From NCBI RefSeq assembly GCF_030137545.1, contig NZ_JARUVL010000017.1:1-55917 (forward strand): a stretch of 55,917 nt of DNA. The letters run 5' to 3'. Source of the stretch: Virgibacillus sp. LDC-1 (lineage in GTDB: Bacteria > Bacillota > Bacilli > Bacillales > Amphibacillaceae). This document shows, one piece after another, positions 44,620 through 55,430 of this stretch; position 1 is the stretch's first letter; the number at the start of each line of letters is the position of its first letter. Position numbers and translations under genes: made by a program. The notes beneath the pieces are model-generated. The model was not told where the DNA came from and ran no database searches. It worked only from the letters and a program-made list of their open reading frames with translations.

Positions 44620-44658
44620 CCCCTTTCCTCAATTAAGAAGGAAAGGCTTTTTTTGTTT
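44620..44658 (+). terminator. SAM riboswitch terminator
   Basis: The stem CCTTTCCTC/GAAGGAAAGG is followed by CTTTTTTTG, just after the aptamer. Confidence 0.9.
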
Positions 44659-44722
44659 TTCAGGATAGATATCAAACAAAATTGGAGTACCGTACCATAT
44701 ATTAAAGGGAGGATTTAGCCAT

Positions 44723-45916
44723 ATGGCTAAAAATCGTCGTTTATTTACTTCAGAATCGGTAACAGAAGGGCATCCAGACAAGATTTGTGATCAAATTTCC
44801 GATGCGATTTTAGATGAAATTGTAAGAAAGGATCCACATGCCCGTGTTGCTTGTGAAACAACTGTAACTACTGGTCTAGTGCTAGTTGCGGGAGAGATAA
44901 CTACAAATACATATGTAGATATTCCTGCAATCGTTAGACGAACTATTAAAGAGATTGGCTATACGCGTGCTAAATTTGGTTTTGATGCAGAGACCTGTGC
45001 TGTATTGACAGCAATTGATGAACAATCTCCAGATATTGCTGGCGGAGTAAATATCGCGTTGGAAGCACGTCAAGGAAAAATGACGGAAGAAGACATTGAC
45101 GCGATAGGTGCCGGTGATCAAGGGCTCATGTTTGGATTTGCATGTGATGAAACAGAGGAATTAATGCCTTTACCAATTGCGCTTGCACATAAACTGGCGA
45201 AACGTTTAGCGGATGTAAGGAAAGAAGAAATTGTCGATTATCTGCGACCTGATGGAAAAACACAGGTTACGATTGAGTATGATGAACATGATCAACCTGT
45301 TCGTGTAGATACCATTGTTATCTCCACACAGCATCACCAGGATGTATCATTAGAGAAAATTGAACATGATATAATTGAACAGGTTATTCGTCCAGTAGTG
45401 CCTGAAGAATTGTTAGATGCAGATACGAAATATTTTATTAATCCAACTGGTCGTTTCGTTATTGGAGGACCACAAGGTGATGCAGGTTTAACAGGTAGAA
45501 AGATTATCGTTGATACGTATGGTGGCTATGCACGTCATGGTGGTGGTGCATTTAGTGGAAAAGATGCAACAAAGGTCGATCGTTCTGCAGCATATGCTGC
45601 TCGTTATGTAGCAAAAAACATTGTTGCAGCAGGATTAGCTAAGTCCTGTGAGGTTCAGCTTGCTTATGCAATCGGTGTTGCAGAACCAGTATCGATTGCA
45701 ATTAATACGTTTGATGCTGGGCTTGTAGACGAAGAAAAGCTGGTTAATGCGGTTCGTAATGTGTTCGACTTACGTCCAGCTGGCATTATCCGGATGCTTG
45801 ATTTACAAAAGCCTATTTTTCAACAAACAGCAGCTTATGGGCATTTTGGTAGGACGGATGTTTTGTTCCCATGGGAGAAAACAGATAAAGTTGAAGCATT
45901 AAAAGCATTGGTTTAA
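44723..45916 (+). CDS. metK: S-adenosylmethionine synthetase
   Basis: The 397-residue enzyme makes SAM from methionine and ATP. Motifs are [17 protein letters not shown], the [10 protein letters not shown] hexapeptide loop, [18 protein letters not shown] and [16 protein letters not shown]. The AAAGGGAGG site and the SAM riboswitch upstream fit feedback by its own product. Confidence 0.97.
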   Translation: MAKNRRLFTSESVTEGHPDKICDQISDAILDEIVRKDPHARVACETTVTTGLVLVAGEITTNTYVDIPAIVRRTIKEIGYTRAKFGFDAETCAVLTAIDEQSPDIAGGVNIALEARQGKMTEEDIDAIGAGDQGLMFGFACDETEELMPLPIALAHKLAKRLADVRKEEIVDYLRPDGKTQVTIEYDEHDQPVRVDTIVISTQHHQDVSLEKIEHDIIEQVIRPVVPEELLDADTKYFINPTGRFVIGGPQGDAGLTGRKIIVDTYGGYARHGGGAFSGKDATKVDRSAAYAARYVAKNIVAAGLAKSCEVQLAYAIGVAEPVSIAINTFDAGLVDEEKLVNAVRNVFDLRPAGIIRMLDLQKPIFQQTAAYGHFGRTDVLFPWEKTDKVEALKALV

Positions 45917-45948
45917 TCTCAATGGCTAGAGCAATCCTATTATATAGG

Positions 45949-45995
45949 AAAAGTCAGATTGTTCATCTTTCGATGGACTGTCTGACTTTTTTATT
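45949..45995 (+). terminator. Intrinsic terminator after metK
   Basis: AAAGTCAGA/TCTGACTTT encloses a second stem, GTTCATC/GATGGAC, and is followed by TTTATTG. Confidence 0.85.
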
Positions 45996-46130
45996 GAGAT
46001 AAGATCATGCTGTTTTGGCTTGCTCTTTTGTTGACTTTCATTACTGGTGACTACTTTTATCACGTGCATAAGAGTGATAACTGTTCTAGCTTCTCTTTGT
46101 GTGCTTTCATACAGACTTCCGTAGAAGTTT

Positions 46131-46664
46131 CTAATCTTCAACTTGCTGTGCTAAATCAGTGTGATATAGATAGTAATTGCCTTTTTCAACGTAAGATTGC
46201 TTGACTCGCTCCATCTCTTTATAATCATCTTCTGTTAACGGACGAATAACCTTCGCAGGTCTTCCAAAGGCCATCGTATGCGGTGGGATTTTTTTACCTG
46301 GTGGGACAAGACTTCCAGCTCCGATAAAGGCATTTTCTCCAATCTCTGCTCCATCTAATATAATTGAACCCATCCCAATTAACGCGTTTTTACGAATAAT
46401 TGCGGAATGAAGTGTTACTTGATGTCCAATTGTAACATCATCTTCAACGATAACAGGGAGGTTTGGACTTTGGTGTACCATGGATAGATCTTGAATGCTT
46501 ACTCTTTTTCCAATCTGAGTAGGGGATACATCGCCTCGAATTACCGTATTAAACCATATACTTGTTTCCTCGTCTATGGTTACATCACCAATTATTGTTG
46601 CATTATGAGCAACGAACACGGATTGATGAATCCTTGGTTGTTTATTTTTGTATGGATGAATCAT
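46131..46664 (-). CDS. ytoA: Gamma-carbonic anhydrase family hexapeptide-repeat protein (YtoA)
   Basis: The 177-residue protein is a left-handed beta-helix with hexapeptide repeats. It retains family metal-site histidines (SMVHQSPN, TIGHQVTLHSA), and the C-terminal PPHTMAFGRPAKVIR is typical. Whether it hydrates CO2 is unproven for the YtoA group. AAGGAGG at 46679-46673 suits the ATG at 46664 (8 nt) better than the one at 46667 (5 nt). It diverges from ytpB. Confidence 0.9.
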   Translation of the reverse strand: MIHPYKNKQPRIHQSVFVAHNATIIGDVTIDEETSIWFNTVIRGDVSPTQIGKRVSIQDLSMVHQSPNLPVIVEDDVTIGHQVTLHSAIIRKNALIGMGSIILDGAEIGENAFIGAGSLVPPGKKIPPHTMAFGRPAKVIRPLTEDDYKEMERVKQSYVEKGNYYLYHTDLAQQVED

Positions 46665-46785
46665 CATCTATTCCTCCTTCTTATCTAAAAGCTGATTAGG
46701 ATTTTTTGATTTGGTAACGGTAATAATAACTATGGTATTATGTAGTATAGCAAAAATGATGGGTGAATGAACGGAGGAAGCTACA

Positions 46786-47853
46786 TTGGTAGTAAAAACA
46801 CCGACAAAGGCTTTAAAAATGATGAATCAAGTTTATAGAACGCTTTTCCCAGTCGTAAATCATGAACTAGCAATTTGGCGTAAGCGCGCACAACAAATCC
46901 CAAATAAAGAACTTCGTTTGCAAGCATTAGCAAGCTTGAATACGAAACGATTTCATTGTCAGGGGGGAGCAGTGTACGCATTATTAGCAGGTGAAAATTG
47001 GCGGCAAGCAATCCAGTTTATTGTAGCATACCAAACAATAAGTGATTACCTTGATAATTTATGTGATCGAAGTACTTCATTAGATCCACGCGATTTTCGT
47101 TTGTTACATGAAGCGTCAAAAGACGCATTAATGCCGGAGAATTCAGTGCGAAATTATTATGCATATAGAAAAGATCAAGATGATGGCGGATATCTAGCCT
47201 CCCTTGTACAAACTTGTCAACAAGTATTAGAAAATAAAGCACATTATTTATTCTGTCGAGATGAGCTTATCCAGCTGCAAGCATTATATGCTGATCTTCA
47301 AGTTTATAAGCATGTAAATATAGAAGAGCGGATACCGCTTCTCGTTATGTGGTATAAAAAACAACAAAATAAAATTAATGACTCATTAAGCTGGTATGAG
47401 TTTGCAGCTGCAACTGGTTCTACGCTGGGTATATTTTGTCTTGTAGCTTATTCATTAGGAATGCAACTAACACCGACATTAGCTAATCAAATTTATAGGA
47501 GCTATTTTCCTTTTGTGCAAGGCTTGCATATCTTGCTTGATTATTACATTGATCAACATGAGGATGAAGAAGAGGCTGATTTGAATTTTTGTAGCTTTTA
47601 TGATGATATAGATCATTTGCATGAGAGACTAGTCTATTTTGTTGGACAGGCTAAAAAACATATCCAACAGCTACCAGATAACACCTTTCACTCGATGATA
47701 ATCGATGGTTTAGTTGGTCTTTATTTAAGTGACCCCAAGGTGGAAGCTATTGAAGGGTCACCTAAAATGCGCAAATTATTAATTAAGAAAGCAGGACGAA
47801 GGGCGAGATTTTTCCATTGGAATACAAAAGCATACTATAAATGGATTGGATAA
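46786..47853 (+). CDS. ytpB: Tetraprenyl-beta-curcumene synthase family protein (YtpB)
   Basis: The 355-residue all-alpha DUF2600 protein matches YtpB, the 'large' class IB terpene synthase that makes C35 tetraprenyl-beta-curcumene, precursor of sporulene/baciterpenols. Asp-rich segments DYLDNLCDRS and LDYYIDQHEDEEE fit diphosphate/Mg binding. The TTG at 46786 follows CGGAGGAAG with good spacing. An ATG at 46819 would remove 11 residues and has no site. Confidence 0.88.
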   Translation: MVVKTPTKALKMMNQVYRTLFPVVNHELAIWRKRAQQIPNKELRLQALASLNTKRFHCQGGAVYALLAGENWRQAIQFIVAYQTISDYLDNLCDRSTSLDPRDFRLLHEASKDALMPENSVRNYYAYRKDQDDGGYLASLVQTCQQVLENKAHYLFCRDELIQLQALYADLQVYKHVNIEERIPLLVMWYKKQQNKINDSLSWYEFAAATGSTLGIFCLVAYSLGMQLTPTLANQIYRSYFPFVQGLHILLDYYIDQHEDEEEADLNFCSFYDDIDHLHERLVYFVGQAKKHIQQLPDNTFHSMIIDGLVGLYLSDPKVEAIEGSPKMRKLLIKKAGRRARFFHWNTKAYYKWIG

Positions 47854-48084
47854 ATATTCGACTAAGTCAGATGTTTGTAATAAACCTAATTGTAACTTTG
47901 AAAAGATGGTGGAATGCCTACTCGCAAATAAAGAGGTGTTTAATGGTTTCAATTAGGATATAAAGTAATAAAATTAAAAAGTTATTTTGAAGTTTTGTAC
48001 AAGCTTCTAGTATGGTATGATAATATAGAGTTTTTAGCAGTATAAAACTTATGATACTTTATTTATGAGAGAAGGTAGACAACG
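47854..48084 (+). promoter_or_regulatory. asnB leader and promoter
   Basis: TTGTAC (47995-48000) and GATAAT (48019-48024) have 18-bp spacing. An 8-bp inverted pair, CCTAATTG/CAATTAGG (about 47885-47892 and 47952-47959), lies upstream. No T-box is seen. Confidence 0.5.
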
Positions 48085-49983
48085 ATGTGTGGTTTCATTG
48101 GTATGATATTTAATAACCCAATCGAAAGAACAGAATCAGAAATGGAACTATTTAAAAAGCAAAATAATTTAATCACTCATAGAGGACCAGATGATGAGGG
48201 ATATTACTTTGATCCATATATTTCGTTCGGATTTCGTCGGTTGAGTATTATTGATATAGAAAGTGGCTCACAACCTTTAAGCTATAATGATGGACAGATT
48301 CAGCTCGTTTTTAATGGTGAAATTTATAATTATCTAGAACTTAGAGAAGAATTGATGGAAGAAGGCTATGCATTTCAAACTGATTCAGATACAGAAGTTA
48401 TTGCAGCGCTTTTTGCTAAACATAAAGAAGAGGCTTTTCAATATTTAAGAGGTATGTTCTCAATACTTATTTGGGACAAAGAGACAGAGCAATTATATGG
48501 AGCACGTGATTCATTTGGTATTAAACCATTGTTCTATTATGAAAATTCTTTTGGAACAGCTTTTGCATCTGAGAAGAAAAGCATTACCTTAATGATGGAG
48601 AATGAAGAAGTAGATAAAGATGCATTACATCATTATTTAAGCTTTCAATATGTACCAGAACCAATGACCATGACTACTGGTATCAAAAAAGTAGAACCAG
48701 GGCATTATTTTATAAAAAAACCTGGACAACCTATTCAATTCACACGTTATTGGCACGCTACTTTCCAACCGGTGATACGTGAAAAACAAGATTGGATTAA
48801 AAAAATACAAGATGTGATGTATGATTCAGTTAATGTGCATATGCGCAGTGATGTTCCAGTAGGTTCCTTTTTATCTGGAGGTATTGATTCTACATTAATC
48901 GTTTCGATTGCTAAACAATTTAATCCGTCTATTAAAACTTTTTCGGTTGGCTTTGAGCAGGATGGATTTTCTGAAATAGATGTGGCCAAACAGACAGCGG
49001 AGAAACTCGGGGTAGAAAATATTTCCTACTTAATTTCGCCTGAAGAATATATTGAAAATTTACCAAAAATTATGTGGCATATGGATGATCCATTAGCAGA
49101 TCCATCTTGTGTACCGCTTTATTTTGTTTCTCGAGAAGCAAGAAAGCATGTGACTGTAGTGTTATCTGGAGAAGGCTCTGATGAATTATTTGGGGGCTAT
49201 AATATTTATCGTGAGTCAGAATCCTTAAAGGTGTTCGAAAAAGTCCCTTCATCAGTGAAAGGCATGTTAGCTAAAGTAGCGGCAGTTATACCTGAAGGAG
49301 TAAAAGGGAAAAGCTTTTTAGAACGTGGTACAACACCGTTAAGCGAGCGCTATATTGGTAATGCAAAGATGTTTGAAGAGGCGGAAAAGCAGAAGCTACT
49401 CAAATCCTATAATCACCAATTATCGTATCAGCAAATTACACGCCCATTATTTGAACATGTGCAAGACTATCCGTATGTTAATCAAATGCAATATGTTGAT
49501 ATTCATACGTGGATGCGTGGCGATATCTTACTAAAGGCGGACCGAGTTACAATGGCAAATTCGTTGGAATTAAGAGTGCCTTTCTTGGATAAAGAAGTAT
49601 TTCGAATCGCAAGCGAAATTCCAGTTGATATGAAAATTGCCAACGGTACAACAAAGCATATTTTACGCGAAGCATCCCGTGGTATAATACCAGACCATGT
49701 ACTCGATCGTAAAAAGCTCGGTTTCCCTGTGCCAATTCGTCATTGGCTTAAAAATGAATTGAATGGTTGGGCAAAACAATTAATTCATGAAAGTGAAACC
49801 GATTATGTATTGGATAAGAGCTATGTATTAAACCTGTTAGAATCCCACTGTCAAGGAAAGGGAGATTACAGCAGAAAAATCTGGACCGTTCTCATGTTTA
49901 TGCTATGGCACCAGAATTTTGTCGAAAAGAAGTTTGATGTGTCAAAGGTAACTGAAAAGGAATCAGATTTAATATATAGTTAA
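48085..49983 (+). CDS. asnB: Asparagine synthase (glutamine-hydrolysing)
   Basis: The 632-residue class II amidotransferase has N-terminal nucleophile Cys2 (MCGFIG), glutaminase residues in LITHRGPDDEG and VFNGEIYNY, and a synthetase domain with the PP-loop SGGIDSTLI. LKADRVTMANSLELRVPFLD near the C terminus is typical. It makes asparagine from aspartate. The gene follows metK-ytoA-ytpB in an order close to B. subtilis. Confidence 0.95.
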   Translation: MCGFIGMIFNNPIERTESEMELFKKQNNLITHRGPDDEGYYFDPYISFGFRRLSIIDIESGSQPLSYNDGQIQLVFNGEIYNYLELREELMEEGYAFQTDSDTEVIAALFAKHKEEAFQYLRGMFSILIWDKETEQLYGARDSFGIKPLFYYENSFGTAFASEKKSITLMMENEEVDKDALHHYLSFQYVPEPMTMTTGIKKVEPGHYFIKKPGQPIQFTRYWHATFQPVIREKQDWIKKIQDVMYDSVNVHMRSDVPVGSFLSGGIDSTLIVSIAKQFNPSIKTFSVGFEQDGFSEIDVAKQTAEKLGVENISYLISPEEYIENLPKIMWHMDDPLADPSCVPLYFVSREARKHVTVVLSGEGSDELFGGYNIYRESESLKVFEKVPSSVKGMLAKVAAVIPEGVKGKSFLERGTTPLSERYIGNAKMFEEAEKQKLLKSYNHQLSYQQITRPLFEHVQDYPYVNQMQYVDIHTWMRGDILLKADRVTMANSLELRVPFLDKEVFRIASEIPVDMKIANGTTKHILREASRGIIPDHVLDRKKLGFPVPIRHWLKNELNGWAKQLIHESETDYVLDKSYVLNLLESHCQGKGDYSRKIWTVLMFMLWHQNFVEKKFDVSKVTEKESDLIYS

Positions 49984-50006
49984 GCAGTTGAATTATATAG
50001 TAAGCA

Positions 50007-50056
50007 CAAAAAAACAGGCGACCACAGTTAATCGGTAATTGTGATCGCCTGTTTTC
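50007..50056. terminator. Terminator overlapping the 3' end of the C39-like peptidase gene
   Basis: AAAACAGGCGACCACA/TGTGATCGCCTGTTTT forms a 16-bp stem. The minus-strand side runs into TTTTTTTGTG. It covers the last nine or so codons of the minus gene and also lies just after asnB, so it probably serves both. Confidence 0.8.
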
Positions 50057-50885
50057 CCATTTGAACCCAAGCTGCTTTAAATTCTTCTATTGGAGCTTTG
50101 TCAACATAATTTAATGGATCATTAAAATAAATGTATTTTTCATCATAGCCAGTAATTAGGACGGAATGTTGCTTCATTGTAATATTAATTTTTCCATCCT
50201 TCGTATTCCAAGTAGTAAACTGGCTTTTAGGAAGTTTATCGTAGGTTGCATTAATAATTACCCATACAGGTCGTTGGTAATTTAATTGATCAATTACTTC
50301 GTTAAAATCCTTCCCGGTAAAGTCTAGTACACGGTTTCCTACATATTGTTTAGCTAAATCGGCAATCGGTTTATGATAAACACCCATCCCTGGTTTGCTA
50401 AATGAATACATATCTCCTACAAACCCATTATAAGGATTACCGAAATAAATTTCTCCATTCTTGGTCGTATATGGTGTCGGATCTTTCGTTACTTTTTCAG
50501 CTAATTCGAGTTTGTCTACCTGAATGTTATGATGCTTTAATAGCATAGATAAGCTTGTAACTTCGCAACCTCTAGGTAATTCAGGAAGCTGTTGATCCTT
50601 TGGAGCGTCTATTTTTATCCCATTTTGAATCGTATGTTTTGATATTTTCATTTCTTCTGGAGTATATTGATTATTTTTAGTAACGGCAATCGATTCTTCA
50701 ATAATCTGTTTGATGGCAGCTTTATGTTCAACGAGAAAAAGGGACGGAATAGCAAGTGCAGTCAATAAAAATATCGATCCGTATATTACAAAAGAATTTC
50801 TAACCCATGCTACTTTTGGTTTGGAACTGATATAAAAGAATAGAATGGCGAGTATAATACAAATACTAAGTAAAATAAAATTCAT
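50028..50885 (-). CDS. Membrane-anchored C39-like (papain-fold) cysteine peptidase
   Basis: The 285-residue protein has two N-terminal helices (about residues 3-20 and 31-52), then an extracellular or luminal Peptidase_C39_2 domain. Cys107 (ELPRGCEVTS), His240 (KQHSVLITGYD) and Asp256 (YFNDP) form the expected catalytic set. Substrate is unknown. Unlike bacteriocin-exporter C39 domains, no ABC transporter is fused or adjacent, so it is not a leader-peptide exporter. Confidence 0.82.
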   Translation of the reverse strand: MNFILLSICIILAILFFYISSKPKVAWVRNSFVIYGSIFLLTALAIPSLFLVEHKAAIKQIIEESIAVTKNNQYTPEEMKISKHTIQNGIKIDAPKDQQLPELPRGCEVTSLSMLLKHHNIQVDKLELAEKVTKDPTPYTTKNGEIYFGNPYNGFVGDMYSFSKPGMGVYHKPIADLAKQYVGNRVLDFTGKDFNEVIDQLNYQRPVWVIINATYDKLPKSQFTTWNTKDGKINITMKQHSVLITGYDEKYIYFNDPLNYVDKAPIEEFKAAWVQMGKQAITITD

Positions 50886-51121
50886 TATTTCCCTTCTCCT
50901 TAATTACTGTGATGCTAACCAATTGTTATTATCAACCCTAGCAACACATACACATAGTAAATCAGTGGCTAAGATTGCAATCGTGTTATAAGTTTTGAGG
51001 TGTCTATATTATATATCGGCTATTTCTCATAAAAATTCAATCCTTTATTAGGATATGTTACATTTTTTTGTTTTGTACTTCTTTTCTATATTTATTACAT
51101 CGTATGTATTTCATCCTATAA

Positions 51122-51685
51122 TTAAGGTCTTTTTTCAATTGCAATAATAAAAGGTGGATTATTGCTTTGATTAATATATCCATATTGCAAAACATGGAAC
51201 GACTTTTGACTTAATTGTGTTACATATTTTAATAATGCATCCTTTTCTTCTTTTCCGCCTACGTGCCCATGGTAGACGACTAAAACAATTAAACCATTTA
51301 TTTTCAGATGCTGTAAGATGGCATTAACAGCGGAAATGGTTGAGGTAGCGTTCGTTATAATCGTTTTATCACTTTTAGGTAAATATCCGAGGTTAAAGAT
51401 AGCACCGCCTATTACGTCATGTGAAGATAGATGTAAACCAATATTCTCATGGCTATCATGAATAAGCATTACATTGTTTTTTCTGTTTTCTTCTATTAAT
51501 TTTCTAGTTGCTTGTATTGCTTGTTCCTGAATATCAAACGCTAACACCTTTCCATTTTCTCCTACGGTATTACTTAAAAAGAGTGTATCATTACCATTGC
51601 CACAAGTAGCATCGACTACGAGCTCTTCTTTTTTTACGCTTTCTTTGATTAATTGATGCGAAAAATCTAATATTGTCTTTAGCAT
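51122..51685 (-). CDS. mnmM: tRNA mnm5s2U-type methyltransferase MnmM (YtqB)
   Basis: The 187-residue class I SAM-dependent methyltransferase has motif I VVDATCGNGNDTLFL and FNLGYLPKSDKTIIT in the catalytic region. YtqB of B. subtilis is reported to be MnmM, which methylates the wobble uridine nm5s2U to mnm5s2U. Length and motifs match. It diverges from leuS. Confidence 0.87.
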   Translation of the reverse strand: MLKTILDFSHQLIKESVKKEELVVDATCGNGNDTLFLSNTVGENGKVLAFDIQEQAIQATRKLIEENRKNNVMLIHDSHENIGLHLSSHDVIGGAIFNLGYLPKSDKTIITNATSTISAVNAILQHLKINGLIVLVVYHGHVGGKEEKDALLKYVTQLSQKSFHVLQYGYINQSNNPPFIIAIEKRP

Positions 51686-51772
51686 TTGTAGGCTCCTTAC
51701 ATATTAATGAGATAAGTGTAGCATAATTTAATGTATTACACGCTTTCTTTCCCTTCTTCCACTGATTCAACC

Positions 51773-51801
51773 TTGACAAAACAGTATGCTTTCATTACAA
51801 T
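51773..51801 (+). promoter_or_regulatory. leuS promoter
   Basis: TTGACA (51773-51778) and TACAAT (51796-51801) have 17-bp spacing, immediately before the T-box leader. Confidence 0.8.
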
Positions 51802-51814
51802 TCAATATAATAAT

Positions 51815-52045
51815 TAAAAACGAAGCGAAGGAATAGTAGTAAATGGATATAGGTTAAGAGAGGCAGTGGCTGGTGAAAACTGTCCCATATCGTTTATGAA
51901 CTCGCCTTCAAGTTGCTATAGTGAACTAGAGTAGCTTTAGCCGTTTGTCCGCGTTAAGGATATACAAGCGAACGCTTTTGCGTTAATTTGGGTGGTACCG
52001 CGGGAATTACAGCTCTCGTCCCTTCTATGGGATGAGGGCTTTTTA
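51815..52045 (+). ncRNA. T-box leader (tRNA-Leu responsive) of leuS
   Basis: Stem I features (AGAGAG, GGTGAAAACTG) precede the specifier loop GAACTC, whose codon CTC (51901-51903) is leucine. The T-box GGGTGGTACCGCGGG (about 51990-52004) pairs with uncharged tRNA acceptor ends. The terminator AGCTCTCGTCCC/GGGATGAGGGCT (52011-52042) precedes TTTTTAT. Confidence 0.95.
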
Positions 52046-52072
52046 TATTTTAACTAATAGGAGGATGCAGTA

Positions 52073-54484
52073 ATGAGCTTTGATCATAAGCAAATTGAAA
52101 AAAAGTGGCAACAATACTGGGATGAAAATAAAACGTTTAAAACAGATACGTATTCAACGAAGGATAAGTTTTATGCGCTTGATATGTTTCCGTACCCTTC
52201 TGGTGCAGGATTACACGTGGGACATCCGGTAAGCTATACAGCTACGGATATTCTTTCTCGTATGAAGCGAATGCAAGGCTATGAAGTGCTACACCCGATG
52301 GGATGGGATTCCTTTGGTTTACCAGCAGAGCAATATGCGATTGATACCGGTAATAGCCCTGCAGAATTTACGCTCAGTAACATCGCAACCTTTAAACGAC
52401 AATTAAAGGAAATTGGATTTTCGTATGACTGGGATCGCGAATTAAGTACAATGGATCCACAGTATTATAAGTGGACACAATGGATCTTCACGAAGCTTTA
52501 TGAAAAAGGGCTTGCCTATATTGACGAAGTTCCTGTTAATTGGTGCCCAGCACTTGGTACAGTACTTGCAAACGAAGAAGTAATTGATGGAAAAAGTGAA
52601 CGGGGCGGTCACCCTGTAATTCGTAAGCCGATGAAGCAGTGGATTCTTAAAATTACAGAATATGCAGATCGGTTATTAGAGGATCTTGATGAGCTTGACT
52701 GGCCAGAAAATTTAAAGGATATGCAAAGGAATTGGATTGGTCGTTCAGAAGGAGCAGATGTAACATTTCAGGTTGATGGAATAAATGAAGCATTTACTGT
52801 TTTCACAACCAGACCTGACACATTATTCGGAGCAACCTATGCAGTTTTAGCTCCTGAGCATCCGTTAGTGAAAAAAATCGTGTCAAACGAACAACAAGAA
52901 GCGGTTGAGCAGTATATACAAGACATTCAATCGAAATCTGATTTAGAACGAACAGAGCTTTCCAAGGAAAAAACCGGGGTGTTCACTGGTGCGTATGCAA
53001 TTAATCCGGCTAGCTTAGAAAAGATGCCGATTTGGGTTGCGGATTATGTCCTTATGTCATACGGATCAGGGGCAATTATGGCTGTGCCAGCACATGATGA
53101 ACGAGATTACGAGTTTGCAGTGAAATTTGAGCTGCCAATTGTTGAAGTTGTAGCTGGTGGTGATGTTCTGAAGGAAGCGTATACTGGTGATGGTGAACAT
53201 GTTAATTCAGACTTTTTAAATGGTCTACCTCAGACAGAAGCTATTACTAAAATGATTGATTGGCTTGAAGATAAAGGCATAGGAACGAAAAAGGTTAGCT
53301 ACCGTCTACGTGATTGGTTGTTTTCTAGGCAGCGCTATTGGGGTGAGCCGATTCCAGTTATTCATTGGGAGGATGGCTCCATGACCACGGTTCCAGAAGA
53401 ACAGTTACCATTAGAACTGCCTGTGATGACAGAAATCAAGCCATCTGGTACGGGAGAATCGCCACTTGCAAATAGCGATTGGGTAAATGTTGTCGATCCT
53501 AAGACTGGAATGAAGGGTCGAAGAGAAACAAACACGATGCCACAATGGGCAGGAAGCTGCTGGTACTTTTTGCGTTTTATTGATCCAGATAACAAGGAAC
53601 AATTAGCTGATCCAGAAGCTTTAAAAGAATGGTTGCCAATTGATATATATATTGGCGGAGCAGAGCATGCGGTTCTTCACCTTCTATATGCACGCTTTTG
53701 GCATAAGTTTTTATATGATATCGGTGTTGTTCCTACGAAGGAACCATTCATGAAATTGTTTAATCAAGGGATGATTTTAGGAGAAGGCAACGAAAAAATG
53801 AGTAAATCAAAGGGCAACGTTGTTAATCCAGATGATATCATTGAATCACATGGCGCAGATACACTACGCTTATATGAAATGTTTATGGGACCACTTGACG
53901 CATCAGTTGCTTGGTCAACAAACGGCTTAGATGGAGCAAGACGATTTTTAGATCGTATTTGGCGTCTTTTCGCTAATGAAGATGGATCTCTTTCTGAAAA
54001 AATAGTTGATGCGCAAGATAGCACGATGGAAAAGGTTTATCACGAAACAGTAAAAAAGGTAACGGAAGATTATCAAAATCTACACTTCAATACAGGTATA
54101 TCGCAGTTAATGGTCTTCATTAATGAAGGTTATAAGTCGAGTAAGCTACCAAAGTATTTTGTTGAAGGATTTGTAAAGCTATTGTCGCCAATAGCACCAC
54201 ATATTGCGGAGGAGCTATGGAGCCGTTTAGGTCATACTAGTTCGATAACCTATGAACAATGGCCAACATATGATTCTTCAAAGTTAGTTGAGGATGAAGT
54301 AGAAGTAGTCATTCAGGTTATGGGAAAGGTACGCTCGAAGATGCACGTTGCGAAAGATATTTCAAAGGAAGCATTAGAGAAGAAAGCGCTCGAAGATGAA
54401 ACAATTCAAGAGTGGTTAGATGGCAAGACAATTCGTAAAGTGATTGTTGTGCCTGGAAAACTTGTTAATATTGTAGCGAATTAA
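52073..54484 (+). CDS. leuS: Leucyl-tRNA synthetase
   Basis: The 803-residue class I synthetase has the HIGH-type motif [13 protein letters not shown], the CP1 editing domain ([14 protein letters not shown]), KMSKS in [10 protein letters not shown], and the anticodon-binding and C-terminal domains. Length is normal for bacterial LeuRS. AGGAGG lies upstream. Transcription is controlled by the leucine T-box. Confidence 0.97.
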   Translation: MSFDHKQIEKKWQQYWDENKTFKTDTYSTKDKFYALDMFPYPSGAGLHVGHPVSYTATDILSRMKRMQGYEVLHPMGWDSFGLPAEQYAIDTGNSPAEFTLSNIATFKRQLKEIGFSYDWDRELSTMDPQYYKWTQWIFTKLYEKGLAYIDEVPVNWCPALGTVLANEEVIDGKSERGGHPVIRKPMKQWILKITEYADRLLEDLDELDWPENLKDMQRNWIGRSEGADVTFQVDGINEAFTVFTTRPDTLFGATYAVLAPEHPLVKKIVSNEQQEAVEQYIQDIQSKSDLERTELSKEKTGVFTGAYAINPASLEKMPIWVADYVLMSYGSGAIMAVPAHDERDYEFAVKFELPIVEVVAGGDVLKEAYTGDGEHVNSDFLNGLPQTEAITKMIDWLEDKGIGTKKVSYRLRDWLFSRQRYWGEPIPVIHWEDGSMTTVPEEQLPLELPVMTEIKPSGTGESPLANSDWVNVVDPKTGMKGRRETNTMPQWAGSCWYFLRFIDPDNKEQLADPEALKEWLPIDIYIGGAEHAVLHLLYARFWHKFLYDIGVVPTKEPFMKLFNQGMILGEGNEKMSKSKGNVVNPDDIIESHGADTLRLYEMFMGPLDASVAWSTNGLDGARRFLDRIWRLFANEDGSLSEKIVDAQDSTMEKVYHETVKKVTEDYQNLHFNTGISQLMVFINEGYKSSKLPKYFVEGFVKLLSPIAPHIAEELWSRLGHTSSITYEQWPTYDSSKLVEDEVEVVIQVMGKVRSKMHVAKDISKEALEKKALEDETIQEWLDGKTIRKVIVVPGKLVNIVAN

Positions 54485-54489
54485 TTGAG

Positions 54490-54520
54490 AACGAGCCTCT
54501 AGTTTGGGGGCTCGTTTTTA
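54490..54520 (+). terminator. Intrinsic terminator after leuS
   Basis: The stem AACGAGCC/GGGCTCGTT is followed by TTTATATTG. Confidence 0.85.
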
Positions 54521-54545
54521 TATTGTATCGTAATAGTGATGTAAA

Positions 54546-55319
54546 CTATTTGGAGGGAAGCCACTCTGTTTTGAGGTTTATCCATTTATTATTGTCATAG
54601 TACCAAATTGTTTCGATGGTACCTAATTGATCTGCATGGTAAGCACCACTTACTTGTTGATAGCTTTTTAGTCCATATCCTTTTTCTTTATTAATGAAAA
54701 TCGGCTCGTAAAAGGCAATTGGATCAAACATTAAATTTTGTTTTTTTAATAGCTTTCCTTTCTTATTATATAGGCCAAGGCGAATGTATTCATCCGCGCG
54801 ATTTTTAGCGTTAATTAAGAATGGCTCTTTTTGAGGAAATAAAGATAACTTCAATGAAAAATTATCTTGAAATTCGCCTGATACATATGCGAGCTTTGGT
54901 AAAGGGATTTCGGTTAAAGTATTTGCGGCCAATGTATGCAGCTTTGATTGGTATATACCACCACTTCCACCGGTGGCACTTTGAAAAAAAATATCCGCAA
55001 TTCGATCATGATTAAGATCTATAAACGTTAAGGTTGGGTCATAGCCACCATCGTAAGTAATTGTCCAATGATTATTGTCTTTAGTCTGAATAGTTGTGTT
55101 TATAGTTTGATAATATTTACTTTCAGGAGAAAATAAACTTCCTTTTAATTGAATTCTTTCTTTTAATCCGTTTCCTGTCACATCTTCCTGATACGTTTGT
55201 AAAATCTGCATGTTGTTCTTTTCTCTTTTTTGTGCGTTAGAAATTGCTGCAGAATGAATAAAAACCCATGAAAGTATAAGGATAGAAAAGAAAATGACGA
55301 TTGTTAATCTTCTATGCAT
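54546..55319 (-). CDS. Secreted protein of unknown function with a Ca-binding-like DxNxD motif
   Basis: The 257-residue protein has an N-terminal signal peptide or anchor (TIVIFFSILILSWVFIHSAA). The mature part is beta-rich. It contains DLNHDRIADIFF, like the metal-binding loop of FG-GAP/VCBS repeats, next to a second EDVTGNGLKERI loop. C-terminal WYYDNNKWINLKTEW is also typical of such exported proteins. Role unknown. It converges on leuS and diverges from the rRNA operon. Confidence 0.75.
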   Translation of the reverse strand: MHRRLTIVIFFSILILSWVFIHSAAISNAQKREKNNMQILQTYQEDVTGNGLKERIQLKGSLFSPESKYYQTINTTIQTKDNNHWTITYDGGYDPTLTFIDLNHDRIADIFFQSATGGSGGIYQSKLHTLAANTLTEIPLPKLAYVSGEFQDNFSLKLSLFPQKEPFLINAKNRADEYIRLGLYNKKGKLLKKQNLMFDPIAFYEPIFINKEKGYGLKSYQQVSGAYHADQLGTIETIWYYDNNKWINLKTEWLPSK

Positions 55320-55430
55320 AAACTACCTCCCCCTTCTTATAAAATGTATTCTGTACTAATTTTGAAATACTATTCGGTGAAAGAAGGAACAAAGGGAGTT
55401 TTGATGGAATAAATTGCTAAGTATACGTTG

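Noticed and set aside
45926-46141. 71-codon minus-strand frame after metK
   Set aside because: It overlaps the metK terminator hairpin and has no start signal or homology.
50028-50885. Possible bacteriocin-processing system around the C39-like peptidase
   Set aside because: No ABC transporter, double-glycine precursor or immunity-like gene is nearby, and the protein has the stand-alone C39_2 layout.
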